Both the position numbers and the translations under genes were made by a program. DNA of 64,000 nt from DATFML01 sp964571225 (lineage in GTDB: Bacteria; Pseudomonadota; Gammaproteobacteria; DATFLG01). Under the pieces are notes generated by a model. The model had not been told where the DNA came from, ran no database searches, and saw only the letters and a program-made list of their open reading frames with translations. Below are positions 1 through 8,015 of this stretch, piece by piece (within the stretch, counting starts at the first letter, position 1; every line of letters starts with the position of its first letter). Location: the NCBI GenBank assembly GCA_964571225.1, contig CAZNBB010000004.1, positions 1 to 64,000 on the forward strand, given 5' to 3'.

Positions 1-1
1 G

Positions 2-931
2 CGGGTGCACCTGCTGGACCGACTGGGCACCGCATTGAACGGCAACCACGTGTTTTCGCGTTTCAACCCGGCGGTGGGGCTGAACCTGACCCCGTGGCAC
101 GGGGTACACGCCTACGCGAGTTACAGCGAGGGCATGCGCACGCCCACTCCTGTGGAGCTGACCTGTGCCGATCCCAGCGCCCCCTGCGCCCTGCCGGACA
201 ACTTTCTTGCCGACCCGCCCTTGAAACCGGTGGTGTCCAAGACCCTGGAGTTCGGCGCTCGGGGGCGTATCGCCGACAACTGGTCGTGGCATGCGGCCGT
301 CTACCGAACGAATCTGCGCGACAACATCGAGTTCATCAGCCTCAATGGGGCTCAGGGATTTTTCCAGAATGTGCCCAAGACCCGCCATCAGGGCCTGGAG
401 TTGAGCGCCCACGGACGTGTCGGTCGCCTGCGGTTGTCGGCCCAGTACACCTACACCGATGCCACCTTTCAGTCGACTTTCACCGAGGCGAGTCCCAACA
501 ACTCCAGCGCGGCAGCCAATGGTCTGATCACCGTGCGCCCGGGCGACCGTGTACCGGGTATCCCTGCACAGTCAGTCAAGCTGCGCCTCGACTATTCGGT
601 CACCAATCGTCTGCGGGTGGGCACGACCATTGAGGCGCAGACGGGCCAGTATGCGCGCGGGGACGAGAACAACAGGGACGTTCACGGCCAGGTGCCGGGA
701 TATGTGGTGGCGGACCTGGATGCCACCTACAGAATCAGGCCCCGCTGGCACGCCTTCCTGCAGGTGACCAACCTCTTCGACGTCAACTACTACTCGCTCG
801 GGGTATTAGGAAGCAACGCCTTCGTTGGTGGCAGCTTCGATCCCAATACGGGCGTGTCGACGCAGTTCCGGTCGGTGGGCGCCCCCATCGGTGTCTGGGT
901 CGGAATCCGGTATTCCTCCCAACTACTCTAG
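2..931 (+). CDS. TonB-dependent outer-membrane receptor, C-terminal part
   Basis: The frame is open from the window edge, so only the last 309 residues are seen; the true start lies upstream. The fragment has alternating hydrophobic/polar beta-strand segments of an outer-membrane barrel, with typical receptor phrases such as 'PVELTCADPSAPC', 'KTLEFGARGRI' and 'QVTNLFDVNYYSLG' near the end. The family imports siderophores, cobalamin or other scarce ligands using energy from TonB-ExbB-ExbD, and exbB-exbD-tonB lie about 0.9 kb downstream. The ligand cannot be inferred. The last residue is Leu rather than the Phe or Trp often seen at the end of barrel proteins. Confidence 0.85.
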   Translation, partial: RVHLLDRLGTALNGNHVFSRFNPAVGLNLTPWHGVHAYASYSEGMRTPTPVELTCADPSAPCALPDNFLADPPLKPVVSKTLEFGARGRIADNWSWHAAVYRTNLRDNIEFISLNGAQGFFQNVPKTRHQGLELSAHGRVGRLRLSAQYTYTDATFQSTFTEASPNNSSAAANGLITVRPGDRVPGIPAQSVKLRLDYSVTNRLRVGTTIEAQTGQYARGDENNRDVHGQVPGYVVADLDATYRIRPRWHAFLQVTNLFDVNYYSLGVLGSNAFVGGSFDPNTGVSTQFRSVGAPIGVWVGIRYSSQLL

Positions 932-980
932 CGCCGGGTCGACCGTCCTGCGGCCGACGTCCCTGTCGGCCTGGGCGTGT

Positions 981-1289
981 TTAGACTGACTTGGTGTCGA
1001 ACATCAGTACGGTGGCGCCGCCGGTGGCGAAGTTTCCCAGGTCGGCCACCGCTGCACCGCCCTCCTTGGAGGACAGCCCCGCCTTGATGGCGTCCACCGA
1101 ATCGAAGGTCAGAGTCGCGATGAGGTGGTAGGGGGACTGGCCGTCGGGTGTGCGCGCCGGGCCGTCGCTGATCTGGTAGTCCCGCAGCCCGGGGATGCTT
1201 TTCGCAAGGGGAATATGGACGCTGGCGTAGTGGGCGTCGAACGCCGATGAATCCTCGGGGTTATGGTACAGAACCACTAGCTGGGCCAT
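981..1289 (-). CDS. EthD-like small ferredoxin-fold protein
   Basis: A 102-residue protein starting MAQLVVLYHNPEDSSAFDAH. The pattern of a short beta strand, 'Y..HIPLAKSIPGLRDYQIS' and a C-terminal 'F.TGGATVLMFD' matches the EthD/dimeric alpha-beta barrel family, first named from ethyl tert-butyl ether degradation; most members have no known reaction. The ATG at 1289 is chosen because AAGGAGA stands just upstream; a longer in-frame extension has no such signal. It converges on the receptor fragment. The function is unassigned. Confidence 0.75.
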   Translation of the reverse strand: MAQLVVLYHNPEDSSAFDAHYASVHIPLAKSIPGLRDYQISDGPARTPDGQSPYHLIATLTFDSVDAIKAGLSSKEGGAAVADLGNFATGGATVLMFDTKSV

Positions 1290-1505
1290 GGATGGGCTCT
1301 CCTTGTTCGGATAAGGAACCGCGCCGTTTGCAGTTGCGCATGGGGCTGTACGGCGGGCGTCGACGTGTGTTGCGCGGGCCTGCCCACGAGCCGCCCGGCA
1401 GGTGATTGATGAGGGGCAATTATTGTGCCGAGCTAAGGTCGTAAGGCCCAAATCGTTTGCCGCGAACGCCATGGCTGTCGGGTTGGCCGCTCAGTATCCA
1501 GTGCA

Positions 1506-1534
1506 GTGTCCCGGAACTGACACATAGTGACACC
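1506..1534. promoter_or_regulatory. Clustered GTGTC/GACAC repeats, possible activator site
   Basis: GTGTC (1506-1510), GACAC (1519-1523) and GTGACACC (1527-1534) fall within 29 bases, about 150 to 180 bases upstream of the exbB sigma54-like promoter. The half-sites match the dyads near other sigma54-like promoters in this window. Binding by an enhancer-binding protein is inference. Confidence 0.4.
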
Positions 1535-1683
1535 TGCAACAACAAAGCCATCGGTCTGCGTTGCGCCTTTCCAGTGCGCCAGCCGGGTGCCCGGTGCCCG
1601 AAGCCCTGCTTGGTGCTCGCTTTGCCGAGCCTCTTCACTGGCTGGTATCGCTGTAGCGCATAGGCGTCCTGCCCCTCAACCGT

Positions 1684-1699
1684 TGGCACGAACATTGCG
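1684..1699 (+). promoter_or_regulatory. Sigma54 (-24/-12) promoter upstream of exbB
   Basis: TGGCACGAACATTGCG matches the core consensus TGGCACG-N4-TTGC perfectly, with GG and GC ten bases apart. Transcription would start near 1710, giving a leader of about 140 bases before exbB. Confidence 0.7.
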
Positions 1700-1851
1700 C
1701 CTACTGGACCTATGCCCGGCACGCGGCGGACTTGGGCCGGACACGGTGCAGCGGGAACGCCCACTGGGCATGCCGGTCATGCCAGGCGGGGCACCGCAGC
1801 CCAGACCCTGGTATTGCGTGCGATCCGGACGAGTTCGGTTAGGAGGCCTGG

Positions 1852-2532
1852 ATGACCTTGCAGACCCTGGAACATATCGCGGACGTGTCCGGAGGCGTGC
1901 TCTATGTGATCGCCGTCCTGTCGCTTATCGCGCTCACTGTCATCGTGGAGCGCAGTTGGGGACTCGCGACGGCGGCCCGCACGGGGAGCACCCTGTGCGG
2001 GAAGCTGGGCGCTGCGCCCGTCCTGGACCATGCCACCCTGGAGGGGTTGCTTCAGCAGTACGGGCGGTCTCCCTACGGAGCGTTGTTGCAGATCGCCAGG
2101 GATGCGTTGGGGTCGCGTGCCCGCGAACGGCTGGCGGCGGACCTGGACGAGGCGCTCATGTTGCAGGTGCCCCGTATAGACCGTGGGCTGTGGCTGCTGG
2201 ATACGGCCGTGACCCTGGGGCCCCTGCTGGGCCTGCTGGGCACCATTATCGGCATCTTCTCCTCCTTCAAGGTGCTGGGCGACCCCAGTGCCGTCCCATC
2301 GCAGGTCACGGGCGGGGTCGCCGAGGCGTTGATCGCCACCGCCGCCGGCCTGCTGGTGGCCATCGTGGGGCTGGTGTGCTTCAACGGCCTGCAGAAACGC
2401 GTGCGCCTGGTGGTACACCATCTGGAAACGGTGAAGCTGATGCTGGAGAACCGCCTGGCCAGGTCGCTGGCGGCGGCGCCGCAGGATGCGTCCCGGGTCA
2501 AGCGCAACGGAACCGACGGGAGCGTGTTCTGA
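1852..2532 (+). CDS. exbB: MotA/TolQ/ExbB proton channel protein
   Basis: A 226-residue inner-membrane protein of the ExbB/TolQ family, the scaffold of the proton-driven motor that energises TonB. There are three hydrophobic segments: near residues 15-35, and a pair around 115-140 and 155-180 with the family signature 'LGTIIGIFSSF' followed by 'EALIATAAGLLVAIVGLV'. AGGAGG precedes the ATG. ExbD follows after one base and TonB overlaps ExbD, so this is a standard three-gene operon. A perfect sigma54 core promoter lies upstream. TolQ is unlikely because the next genes are ExbD-like and TonB-like. Confidence 0.92.
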   Translation: MTLQTLEHIADVSGGVLYVIAVLSLIALTVIVERSWGLATAARTGSTLCGKLGAAPVLDHATLEGLLQQYGRSPYGALLQIARDALGSRARERLAADLDEALMLQVPRIDRGLWLLDTAVTLGPLLGLLGTIIGIFSSFKVLGDPSAVPSQVTGGVAEALIATAAGLLVAIVGLVCFNGLQKRVRLVVHHLETVKLMLENRLARSLAAAPQDASRVKRNGTDGSVF

Positions 2533-2533
2533 T

Positions 2534-2944
2534 ATGCGCTACTTCGACGAACACAAGGGGCGGGTGGAAATCATCCCCATGATCGACATCATGCTGTTCC
2601 TGCTGGTGGTGTTCGTGATGATCACTCTGCGCATGATTCCGGCGACCGGTATCGGGTCCCAGTTGCCCAACAGCACGACGGCGAAGCCGATGCCGCGCCC
2701 GTCGGTGGTGATTTCGGTGTTGAGCGACGGAACGGTGCGTGTCCACGACCGGGTGATGGCGTCGGCCGAACTGACGCAATGGCTGAGACGGTACGATCCG
2801 GCCAAGACCACTGTGACCATTGCCGGGGCGAAGAAGGCGACGGTGCAGATGCTTCTGCACGTGTTGGATGCGTGTCGGCAGGCCGGCATGACGCATGTCG
2901 GAATCGCCGCGCGACCTGTGGATGCAGGAAGACATGCCGGGTAA
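2534..2944 (+). CDS. exbD: ExbD/TolR-family biopolymer transport protein
   Basis: A 136-residue protein with a short cytoplasmic N-terminus, one membrane helix (about residues 14-34) and a periplasmic domain. The helix carries the key 'IIPMIDIMLFLLVVFVM' motif, whose Asp is the proton-carrying residue in ExbD/TolR. The ATG at 2534 sits one base after the exbB stop. An in-frame upstream ATG at 2486 inside exbB would add an unrelated, polar extension and is not preferred. It works with ExbB and TonB to energise outer-membrane receptors such as the two encoded nearby. Confidence 0.92.
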   Translation: MRYFDEHKGRVEIIPMIDIMLFLLVVFVMITLRMIPATGIGSQLPNSTTAKPMPRPSVVISVLSDGTVRVHDRVMASAELTQWLRRYDPAKTTVTIAGAKKATVQMLLHVLDACRQAGMTHVGIAARPVDAGRHAG

Positions 2945-3871
2945 CCGGAGCCACCACTGCCAGAATCGTGAGCTCTCCGTACCGCAGGCCTTTGTGGTCG
3001 CCCTGTTGATAGAAAGTCTGTTCACTGTCGCCGCGCTGCGCTACAGCGGCCAGCATCGACCGCAGCCTGTTCCGCAGCCGGTGCCATTCACGGTCACGGT
3101 GAGCCCGCTGCCACCGGCTCCGGTCCACAAGCCCAAGCCGACCCCGAAGAAGCCTGCAGTACGTCCCAAGCCGGCACCAAAGCCGAAACCCAAACCCAAG
3201 CCCAAGCCGGTACCAAAACCGAAACCCAAACCGAAGCCCAAACCGGTACCCAAGCCCAAGCCGAAACCGGTTCCCAAACNNNNNNNNNNNNNNNNNNNNN
3301 NNNNNNNNNNNNNNNNNNNNNNNNNNNNNNNNNNNNNNNNNNNNNNNNNNNNNNNNNNNNNNNNNNNNNNNNNNNNNNNCCCAAACCGAAGCCCAAACCG
3401 GTACCCAAGCCCAAGCCGAAACCGGTTCCCAAACCCGCACCGAAACCGAAGCCGGTGCCTCACAGGGCCCGTGTTCGACCGAAGGTGGCGCCGCCGAAGG
3501 CACCGGCGCGCACGGCACCGGTTCCCAGGACTCCACCGCCGGCAGTATCCGCCAAGCCCTCGCCCAAGGCTCTGGCGCGCATGACGGTCAGCTTCAAGGA
3601 TGCAGTACGTTCAGCGGTGAAGAGCGCAGTGCGCTATCCCCGTGCCGCTCAGGCCATGGGAATCGAAGGGGCCACCGAGGTGGCGTTCGAGTATCACGAC
3701 GGCCAGGCTCGTCACGTGCGGGTGGTACACTCCAGCGGTTCGCCGATCCTCGATCAGGCGGCACTGAACGCCGTTCGGGAGTCCTCCCTGCCGGCGCCCC
3801 CCGCGGCGCTGCAGGGGCATACCTTGAGGTTTCGGATCTGGTTGCGCTTTCATTTCAACGGTCAGGGCTGA
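2934..3871 (+). CDS. tonB: TonB energy-transducing protein, interrupted by an assembly gap
   Basis: The ATG at 2934, preceded by AGGAAG, overlaps the end of exbD. The N-terminus has one membrane anchor (PQAFVVALLIESLF), then a long Pro-Lys spacer of PKPKP repeats that spans the periplasm. After the gap comes a TonB C-terminal domain with 'SAVKSAVRYPRAAQAMGIEG' and 'VVHSSGSPILDQAALNAVRES'. A run of 100 N at 3280-3379 interrupts the spacer and the frames on either side do not match. The 55 bases before the gap (3225-3279) are identical to the 55 after it (3380-3434). Joining the flanks through this overlap gives one continuous frame of 260 residues, so the break is probably not real. Confidence 0.88.
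3225..3434. repeat. 55-base identical flanks around a 100-N gap
   Basis: Positions 3225-3279 and 3380-3434 are the same 55-base Pro-Lys coding sequence, separated only by N at 3280-3379. A fixed-size gap between contig ends sharing an exact overlap is typical of assembler output inside low-complexity sequence. Confidence 0.8.
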
Positions 3872-4026
3872 CCGGCGCTACCGCCTGGACGGACCGCTAG
3901 CGGTTTTCCCCCACAATTCCCACCGCGCCCGACGAGTCACTGGAACCCCGTGTCGTTGGACGCGTTCGGCAGGCGCCTGCCGCTGTCTCATGGCAGCGGG
4001 CCGGTATCGCCGAAAATTCGAGCGGG

Positions 4027-6171
4027 TTAGAAGCGGTAGCTCGCTGACACGCCGACGATGAAATTGCGCCCCGGTGCCGGCTCGAAGTAGCGGCCGTTGT
4101 GGTCCGCGATGATGACCGCGCCCACGTATTTGCGGTCGAAGAGATTGGCCACCCGCACGAACTCGTCGAAGTGTACCCGTTGCACCGACTGTTTGAGGCC
4201 GGCCGCCCAGTTGACCACAGAGTAGCCGCTGGCGGAAGCCGAGTTCTGGTCGTCCACATAGACCTTGCTGCGGGCCTGGCCGTCCAACCGGGTGTAGAAG
4301 CCGCTGGCGGGGTCGTGCCAGCGCAGTTCGGCGTACACCGTGCTCGCCGGCGCTCCGGGTAGTTGATTGCCGGCGATGGATCCCTGCTCGAAGCGTGCGT
4401 GCAGATAGCTGTAGGCCAGATACGCATCGACGTGGTGGCGCAGATGGCTGTCCACGCTGATCTCGACACCATTGCGGTTGGTGCCCCCGTCGTTGCGGTA
4501 GCTGGTGCGTCCGTCGACCGATTGGGCAACCACGATCTCGTGAGAGGTATGAATGTGGAAGGCCGCCACCTTGAGCTCCGTGTTCAGGGTGGGAAAGCTC
4601 TTCAGGCCGATCTCGTAGTTCTGGCTGGTGGCGGGCCTGAGGTCGAAATTCAGTCCGGACCCACCGGTGCTCTTGTAGGCAAGCTGGGCGAACGTCGGCG
4701 TCTCGAAGCCTTCCCCGTAGTTGGCGTACAGATGCAGGCGCGGGCGCAGCTTGTACAGAACGCCGATCACGGGGCTTGTGTGGGAGTAGGTGACGCTGCC
4801 GCTGTCGTTGGGATTGGTCGCGGTGATGAAATGGTCCTGGGAATTGAAGTGGACCCGGCTGTGGCGCACGCCGGCGGTGGCCGACCAGCGCTTGGTGAAC
4901 TGCCACTGGCCTTGCAGGTATTCGTCCACATTGTAGACGGTGTCGTCCTCGTTGCGGCGCAGTGCGCCGATGGTACCGAAGTCGTTCACGAAGCCTTTGC
5001 GAAGCTCGTCCATGGTGCCGTAGTTCACGCCGCCCACCCAGGTCAGCGGCGTTCCCATCAGATCGCCTTTATGGGTCCAGCGGGCATCGGCCCCGCCGAA
5101 GGTTCGATGCAGGTCAACCACGCCGCCGGAGGAAAGGCCGAAGTCTCCGCTGAAGGGCAGGAACTGCTGGACGCGGTGCCTGCCGCCGTAGCCGAGTATG
5201 CGTATGGAGTTGTGGGCGTCGAGTTGATGCTGGATGACCACGCCGGTCTGCCAGTGCCGCAGCGTCTTGCGGGTGTTGTATGCATACGCCCCGGACACCG
5301 CCTGTTGCGGGTTCTGGTCATACTGTGCCTGGGTCAGTCCCAGCGGGTCCTCGACATTCGGCTGGTTGAGGGCATCGATGAGCACCGTCACGCTGGTGGC
5401 GCCGTCCGGCTTGTAGCGGAACTTGCCGTTGAACTGGTCGCGACGCGCGGCGCTGTGATCGCGGTAGCCGTCGGTGCGGAAACGTGACAGATCCATCATG
5501 TAGTTGAGCTTGCCCTGCTGGCCGCCGAACTTCACGCCGGCCCGATAGGAGCGATAGCTGCCGGCCCAGAAGTTCGGTGTGATGGTGGGATGGGCGGGTC
5601 CGTTCTCGGTGAATATCTGGATGACGCCGCCGGAGGCGTTTCCATACAACGCCGAGAACGGGCCGCGCAGCACTTCGATGCGCTGGGCGGAACCCAGATC
5701 AAAAATTGATGAATCGCCGGAACCGTCGGGCATGGTGGCCGGAATTCCGTCCACCAGCAGTGTCACTCCGCGCACGCCGAACGGAGTGCGTGCGCCGAAG
5801 CCGCGCGATGAGATCTGCAGGCCTTCCGCGTAGTCCTGCCGGTTCTGGACCACGATGCCGGGCACCCGGCCGAGACTTTCCGACAGGTTCACCTTGGGCT
5901 GCGCCTGCTGAATCTGTTGCTGTGTAACCGAGCTGATGGACAGGGGCAGGTCGTAGCTTGATTCGGGCGTGCGGGTTGCGGTCACCACGATGGGGGCCAG
6001 AGGCGTCGGTGCCGAGCCGGCGGCCGTGGGGTCGGCCGAGGTCGTCGGGCCGTTTGCCGCTGCCGCCGTGCCACTGGCGCATGCGATGGTCAGTGCCGCG
6101 ACCAATCGGGACAGCTTGGGCGCAGCCGGATCCGCGGATGCAAAAGGTTTGTAGCGCAGCGGTTCCATCAT
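4027..6171 (-). CDS. TonB-dependent outer-membrane receptor
   Basis: A 714-residue receptor. The ATG at 6171 follows AAGGAGATATCC; a second ATG is the next codon. An N-terminal export region (hydrophobic 'LVAALTIACASGTAAAA') is followed by a TonB-box-like 'IVVTATRTPES' and a plug domain with 'ESLGRVPGIVV', 'SSRGFGARTPFGVRG', 'IEVLRGPFSALYGNASGGVI'. A barrel follows, ending 'RNFIVGVSASYRF' with a terminal Phe as usual. It lies convergent to exbB-exbD-tonB and downstream of the fhc operon on the same strand. Substrate is unknown: siderophore receptors look like this, and metal-carrier import in a methylotroph is possible but not shown. Confidence 0.9.
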   Translation of the reverse strand: MMEPLRYKPFASADPAAPKLSRLVAALTIACASGTAAAANGPTTSADPTAAGSAPTPLAPIVVTATRTPESSYDLPLSISSVTQQQIQQAQPKVNLSESLGRVPGIVVQNRQDYAEGLQISSRGFGARTPFGVRGVTLLVDGIPATMPDGSGDSSIFDLGSAQRIEVLRGPFSALYGNASGGVIQIFTENGPAHPTITPNFWAGSYRSYRAGVKFGGQQGKLNYMMDLSRFRTDGYRDHSAARRDQFNGKFRYKPDGATSVTVLIDALNQPNVEDPLGLTQAQYDQNPQQAVSGAYAYNTRKTLRHWQTGVVIQHQLDAHNSIRILGYGGRHRVQQFLPFSGDFGLSSGGVVDLHRTFGGADARWTHKGDLMGTPLTWVGGVNYGTMDELRKGFVNDFGTIGALRRNEDDTVYNVDEYLQGQWQFTKRWSATAGVRHSRVHFNSQDHFITATNPNDSGSVTYSHTSPVIGVLYKLRPRLHLYANYGEGFETPTFAQLAYKSTGGSGLNFDLRPATSQNYEIGLKSFPTLNTELKVAAFHIHTSHEIVVAQSVDGRTSYRNDGGTNRNGVEISVDSHLRHHVDAYLAYSYLHARFEQGSIAGNQLPGAPASTVYAELRWHDPASGFYTRLDGQARSKVYVDDQNSASASGYSVVNWAAGLKQSVQRVHFDEFVRVANLFDRKYVGAVIIADHNGRYFEPAPGRNFIVGVSASYRF

Positions 6172-6309
6172 GGATATCTCCTTTTGCTTGTTGGATGTCT
6201 GACACTGCAAATGCGCGGGCGAAGGCGACCCTGCGCATTGATTTGCCGGTAATCTGCGCCAGCGGACGGAGATGGCGCGATTATCGCCGGCGGATCTGAG
6301 ACTGCCGGA

Positions 6310-7125
6310 TCACACCCATAACAGGACCTCTCCCAGACCACCCACCGCCCGATCTCCAACCCACCGCTGGACCTGCTGCCCGTCGCGCCCATGTGCGGCG
6401 TACCCTGCTTGAGAGAGGTTTTGGCGGAAAAGGTTCAGGAAATTCAGCGAGTGGACCCCCGTACGGCTGAAAGTTGCCGGCAACGGATCGGGCAGTTCCC
6501 GCACCAACACAGTGCCCCTGCGCATTCCCAGTCCGAGGCCTGGCCCCACCCTGCCAAGCACGGACACGGTGCCGGCGATCATGCGCGCTGCGCAGTGTTC
6601 ACCCGTACTGCCGGCAACCAGCAGAAGGCCGCGCCGCATGCGGTCCGCGGCGCGGGCGCCCACGTCACCGTCGACCACCAACGTGCCGCCCTGCAGCCCC
6701 GTCCCCTGCCCGGGCAGCGCGGCGCCCGCAAAGTCGCCGGCGGATCCGTGCACGTGGAGACGGCCGGCCGCCATACCGGTGCCCGCATAGGCACCGCAGT
6801 TGCCGTGCACCTCCACCTGTCCGCCGGACATGCCATGCGCCACGAACGCGCCGGCGTCTCCGAAGATCTCCACCCGGCCCCCGGCGGTGCCTGCGCCGAG
6901 CCCGTCCAGCCGGTCGCAGCTGTCTCGCACCACCAGTGCATCTTCGCGGGAGGCGGAGACCGTCACCTGGAACAACTCGCCGGCGGCCACCGACGCGTTG
7001 CCCAGTCGCAGAGGCAAGGCGGCAATCCGGGTCGCATCGAGAGCCGCCAACACGGGCAGGCTCAAATCACTCACGTCCAGTCGCTGAGAGGGGGCTTGCC
7101 GCAGAGTCAGGACCACCTCGCTCAT
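6310..7125 (-). CDS. fhcC: Formyltransferase/hydrolase complex subunit C
   Basis: A 271-residue homologue of formylmethanofuran dehydrogenase subunit C. The middle of the protein is a run of Gly-rich turns with regular spacing ('GGRVEIFGDAGAFVAHGMSGG', 'GRLHVHGSAGDFAGAALPG', 'GTLVVDGDVG'), the GXXGXXXG right-handed beta-helix typical of FwdC/GltB C-terminal domains. It is the last gene of fhcB-fhcA-fhcD-fhcC and overlaps fhcD by 4 bases. In the bacterial Fhc complex it is structural and holds FhcA and FhcD together. Confidence 0.93.
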   Translation of the reverse strand: MSEVVLTLRQAPSQRLDVSDLSLPVLAALDATRIAALPLRLGNASVAAGELFQVTVSASREDALVVRDSCDRLDGLGAGTAGGRVEIFGDAGAFVAHGMSGGQVEVHGNCGAYAGTGMAAGRLHVHGSAGDFAGAALPGQGTGLQGGTLVVDGDVGARAADRMRRGLLLVAGSTGEHCAARMIAGTVSVLGRVGPGLGLGMRRGTVLVRELPDPLPATFSRTGVHSLNFLNLFRQNLSQAGYAAHGRDGQQVQRWVGDRAVGGLGEVLLWV

Positions 7126-8015
7126 GGTGCCAGCTCCCGCAGGTGGTAGTGGTGCGGTCCCAGTTTGCCCCCGAAATTGCCTGCCGAGATGCGCTTGATG
7201 CCATGGCGCTGGCCCAGCTCACACAGTGTTCCGATGCCCGTGGTCATGGCCTGGCGCAGGTCCGCATCCGACAGACCGTTGATCACGATCTCTAGCACCG
7301 CACCCACGTCCGGGCCCAACTGGCTGGTGGTGACGCCGCGCAGGGTCGGGCAGTAGGCGTCATTGGTGGATGCGGGCACCGAGGAGTACTTGGAACCGAT
7401 CTTCGATCCGGATCGCACGATGCCGCCCGGGAACGGCATGATTACGTTGGGTGCCCTTCCCATGGCGGCTACCGCGCTCTCGCAGGCGGCCAGTGCACCT
7501 TCCACGCCGGCGGCGAGTACCAGCAGATTGCCGCCGCCGATGGCGTTTTGGCGACCGGTGGTCTCCTCGCACAGGAATTCGCCGTCCATCACGGGCACTC
7601 TCCAATAACGGCGTCCCCCGACCTGCTTGGAAATCTGGTAGCCGTCGCCGAAGTAGCGCAGGTTGCGCCCCAGGTTCACCGGCTCGCCCTTCAGGCCGGC
7701 AAAGATCGCCGAGGTGGGCGCAGTGAGCACGCATTGACCCACGCGCCGTTCCAGGTGCTTGGCCAGGTCCTTTCCGGACATGGCAAACACCAGAACGGAC
7801 ACCCCGGGCCGCCCGTCGGGGGTTTGTTTCCCGTCCAGCGCCTGCTCGATACCGGCCTCTATTCCGCACCCGATCACCGAAGTTGCGAATCCGGTCATGG
7901 TGATGGCCGCCTGCTGGGCCCACTTGTGTTCGCACGCGGTGATGATCACCCGGGTCGCCTTCATATCGAACGCTTCCGCGAAGGTGTCGTCGATGGCCAC
8001 ACCGTTGCGGATCAC
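7122..8015 (-). CDS. fhcD: Formylmethanofuran:tetrahydromethanopterin formyltransferase
   Basis: A 297-residue Ftr homologue. It transfers the formyl group from formyl-H4MPT to methylofuran inside the Fhc complex. Recognisable family segments are 'IDDTFAEAFDMKATRVIITA', 'ATSVIGCGIEAGIE', 'PDGRPGVSVLVFAMSG' and 'GKLGPHHYHLREL' at the C-terminus. The length is normal for the family. It overlaps fhcA by 4 bases and fhcC by 4 bases, so translation is probably coupled. Confidence 0.96.
   Translation of the reverse strand: MIRNGVAIDDTFAEAFDMKATRVIITACEHKWAQQAAITMTGFATSVIGCGIEAGIEQALDGKQTPDGRPGVSVLVFAMSGKDLAKHLERRVGQCVLTAPTSAIFAGLKGEPVNLGRNLRYFGDGYQISKQVGGRRYWRVPVMDGEFLCEETTGRQNAIGGGNLLVLAAGVEGALAACESAVAAMGRAPNVIMPFPGGIVRSGSKIGSKYSSVPASTNDAYCPTLRGVTTSQLGPDVGAVLEIVINGLSDADLRQAMTTGIGTLCELGQRHGIKRISAGNFGGKLGPHHYHLRELAP

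Larger units (their letters stand above)
1290..1851. other. Intergenic region upstream of exbB
   Basis: About 560 bases without a convincing gene; open frames here lack family features and ribosome sites. It holds a sigma54-like promoter (1684-1699) and clustered GTGTC/GACAC repeats (1506-1534), listed separately. Confidence 0.6.

Noticed and set aside
3280..3379. A real frameshift or broken tonB gene
   Set aside because: The identical 55-base flanks restore the frame when merged, so an assembly artefact is the simpler reading.
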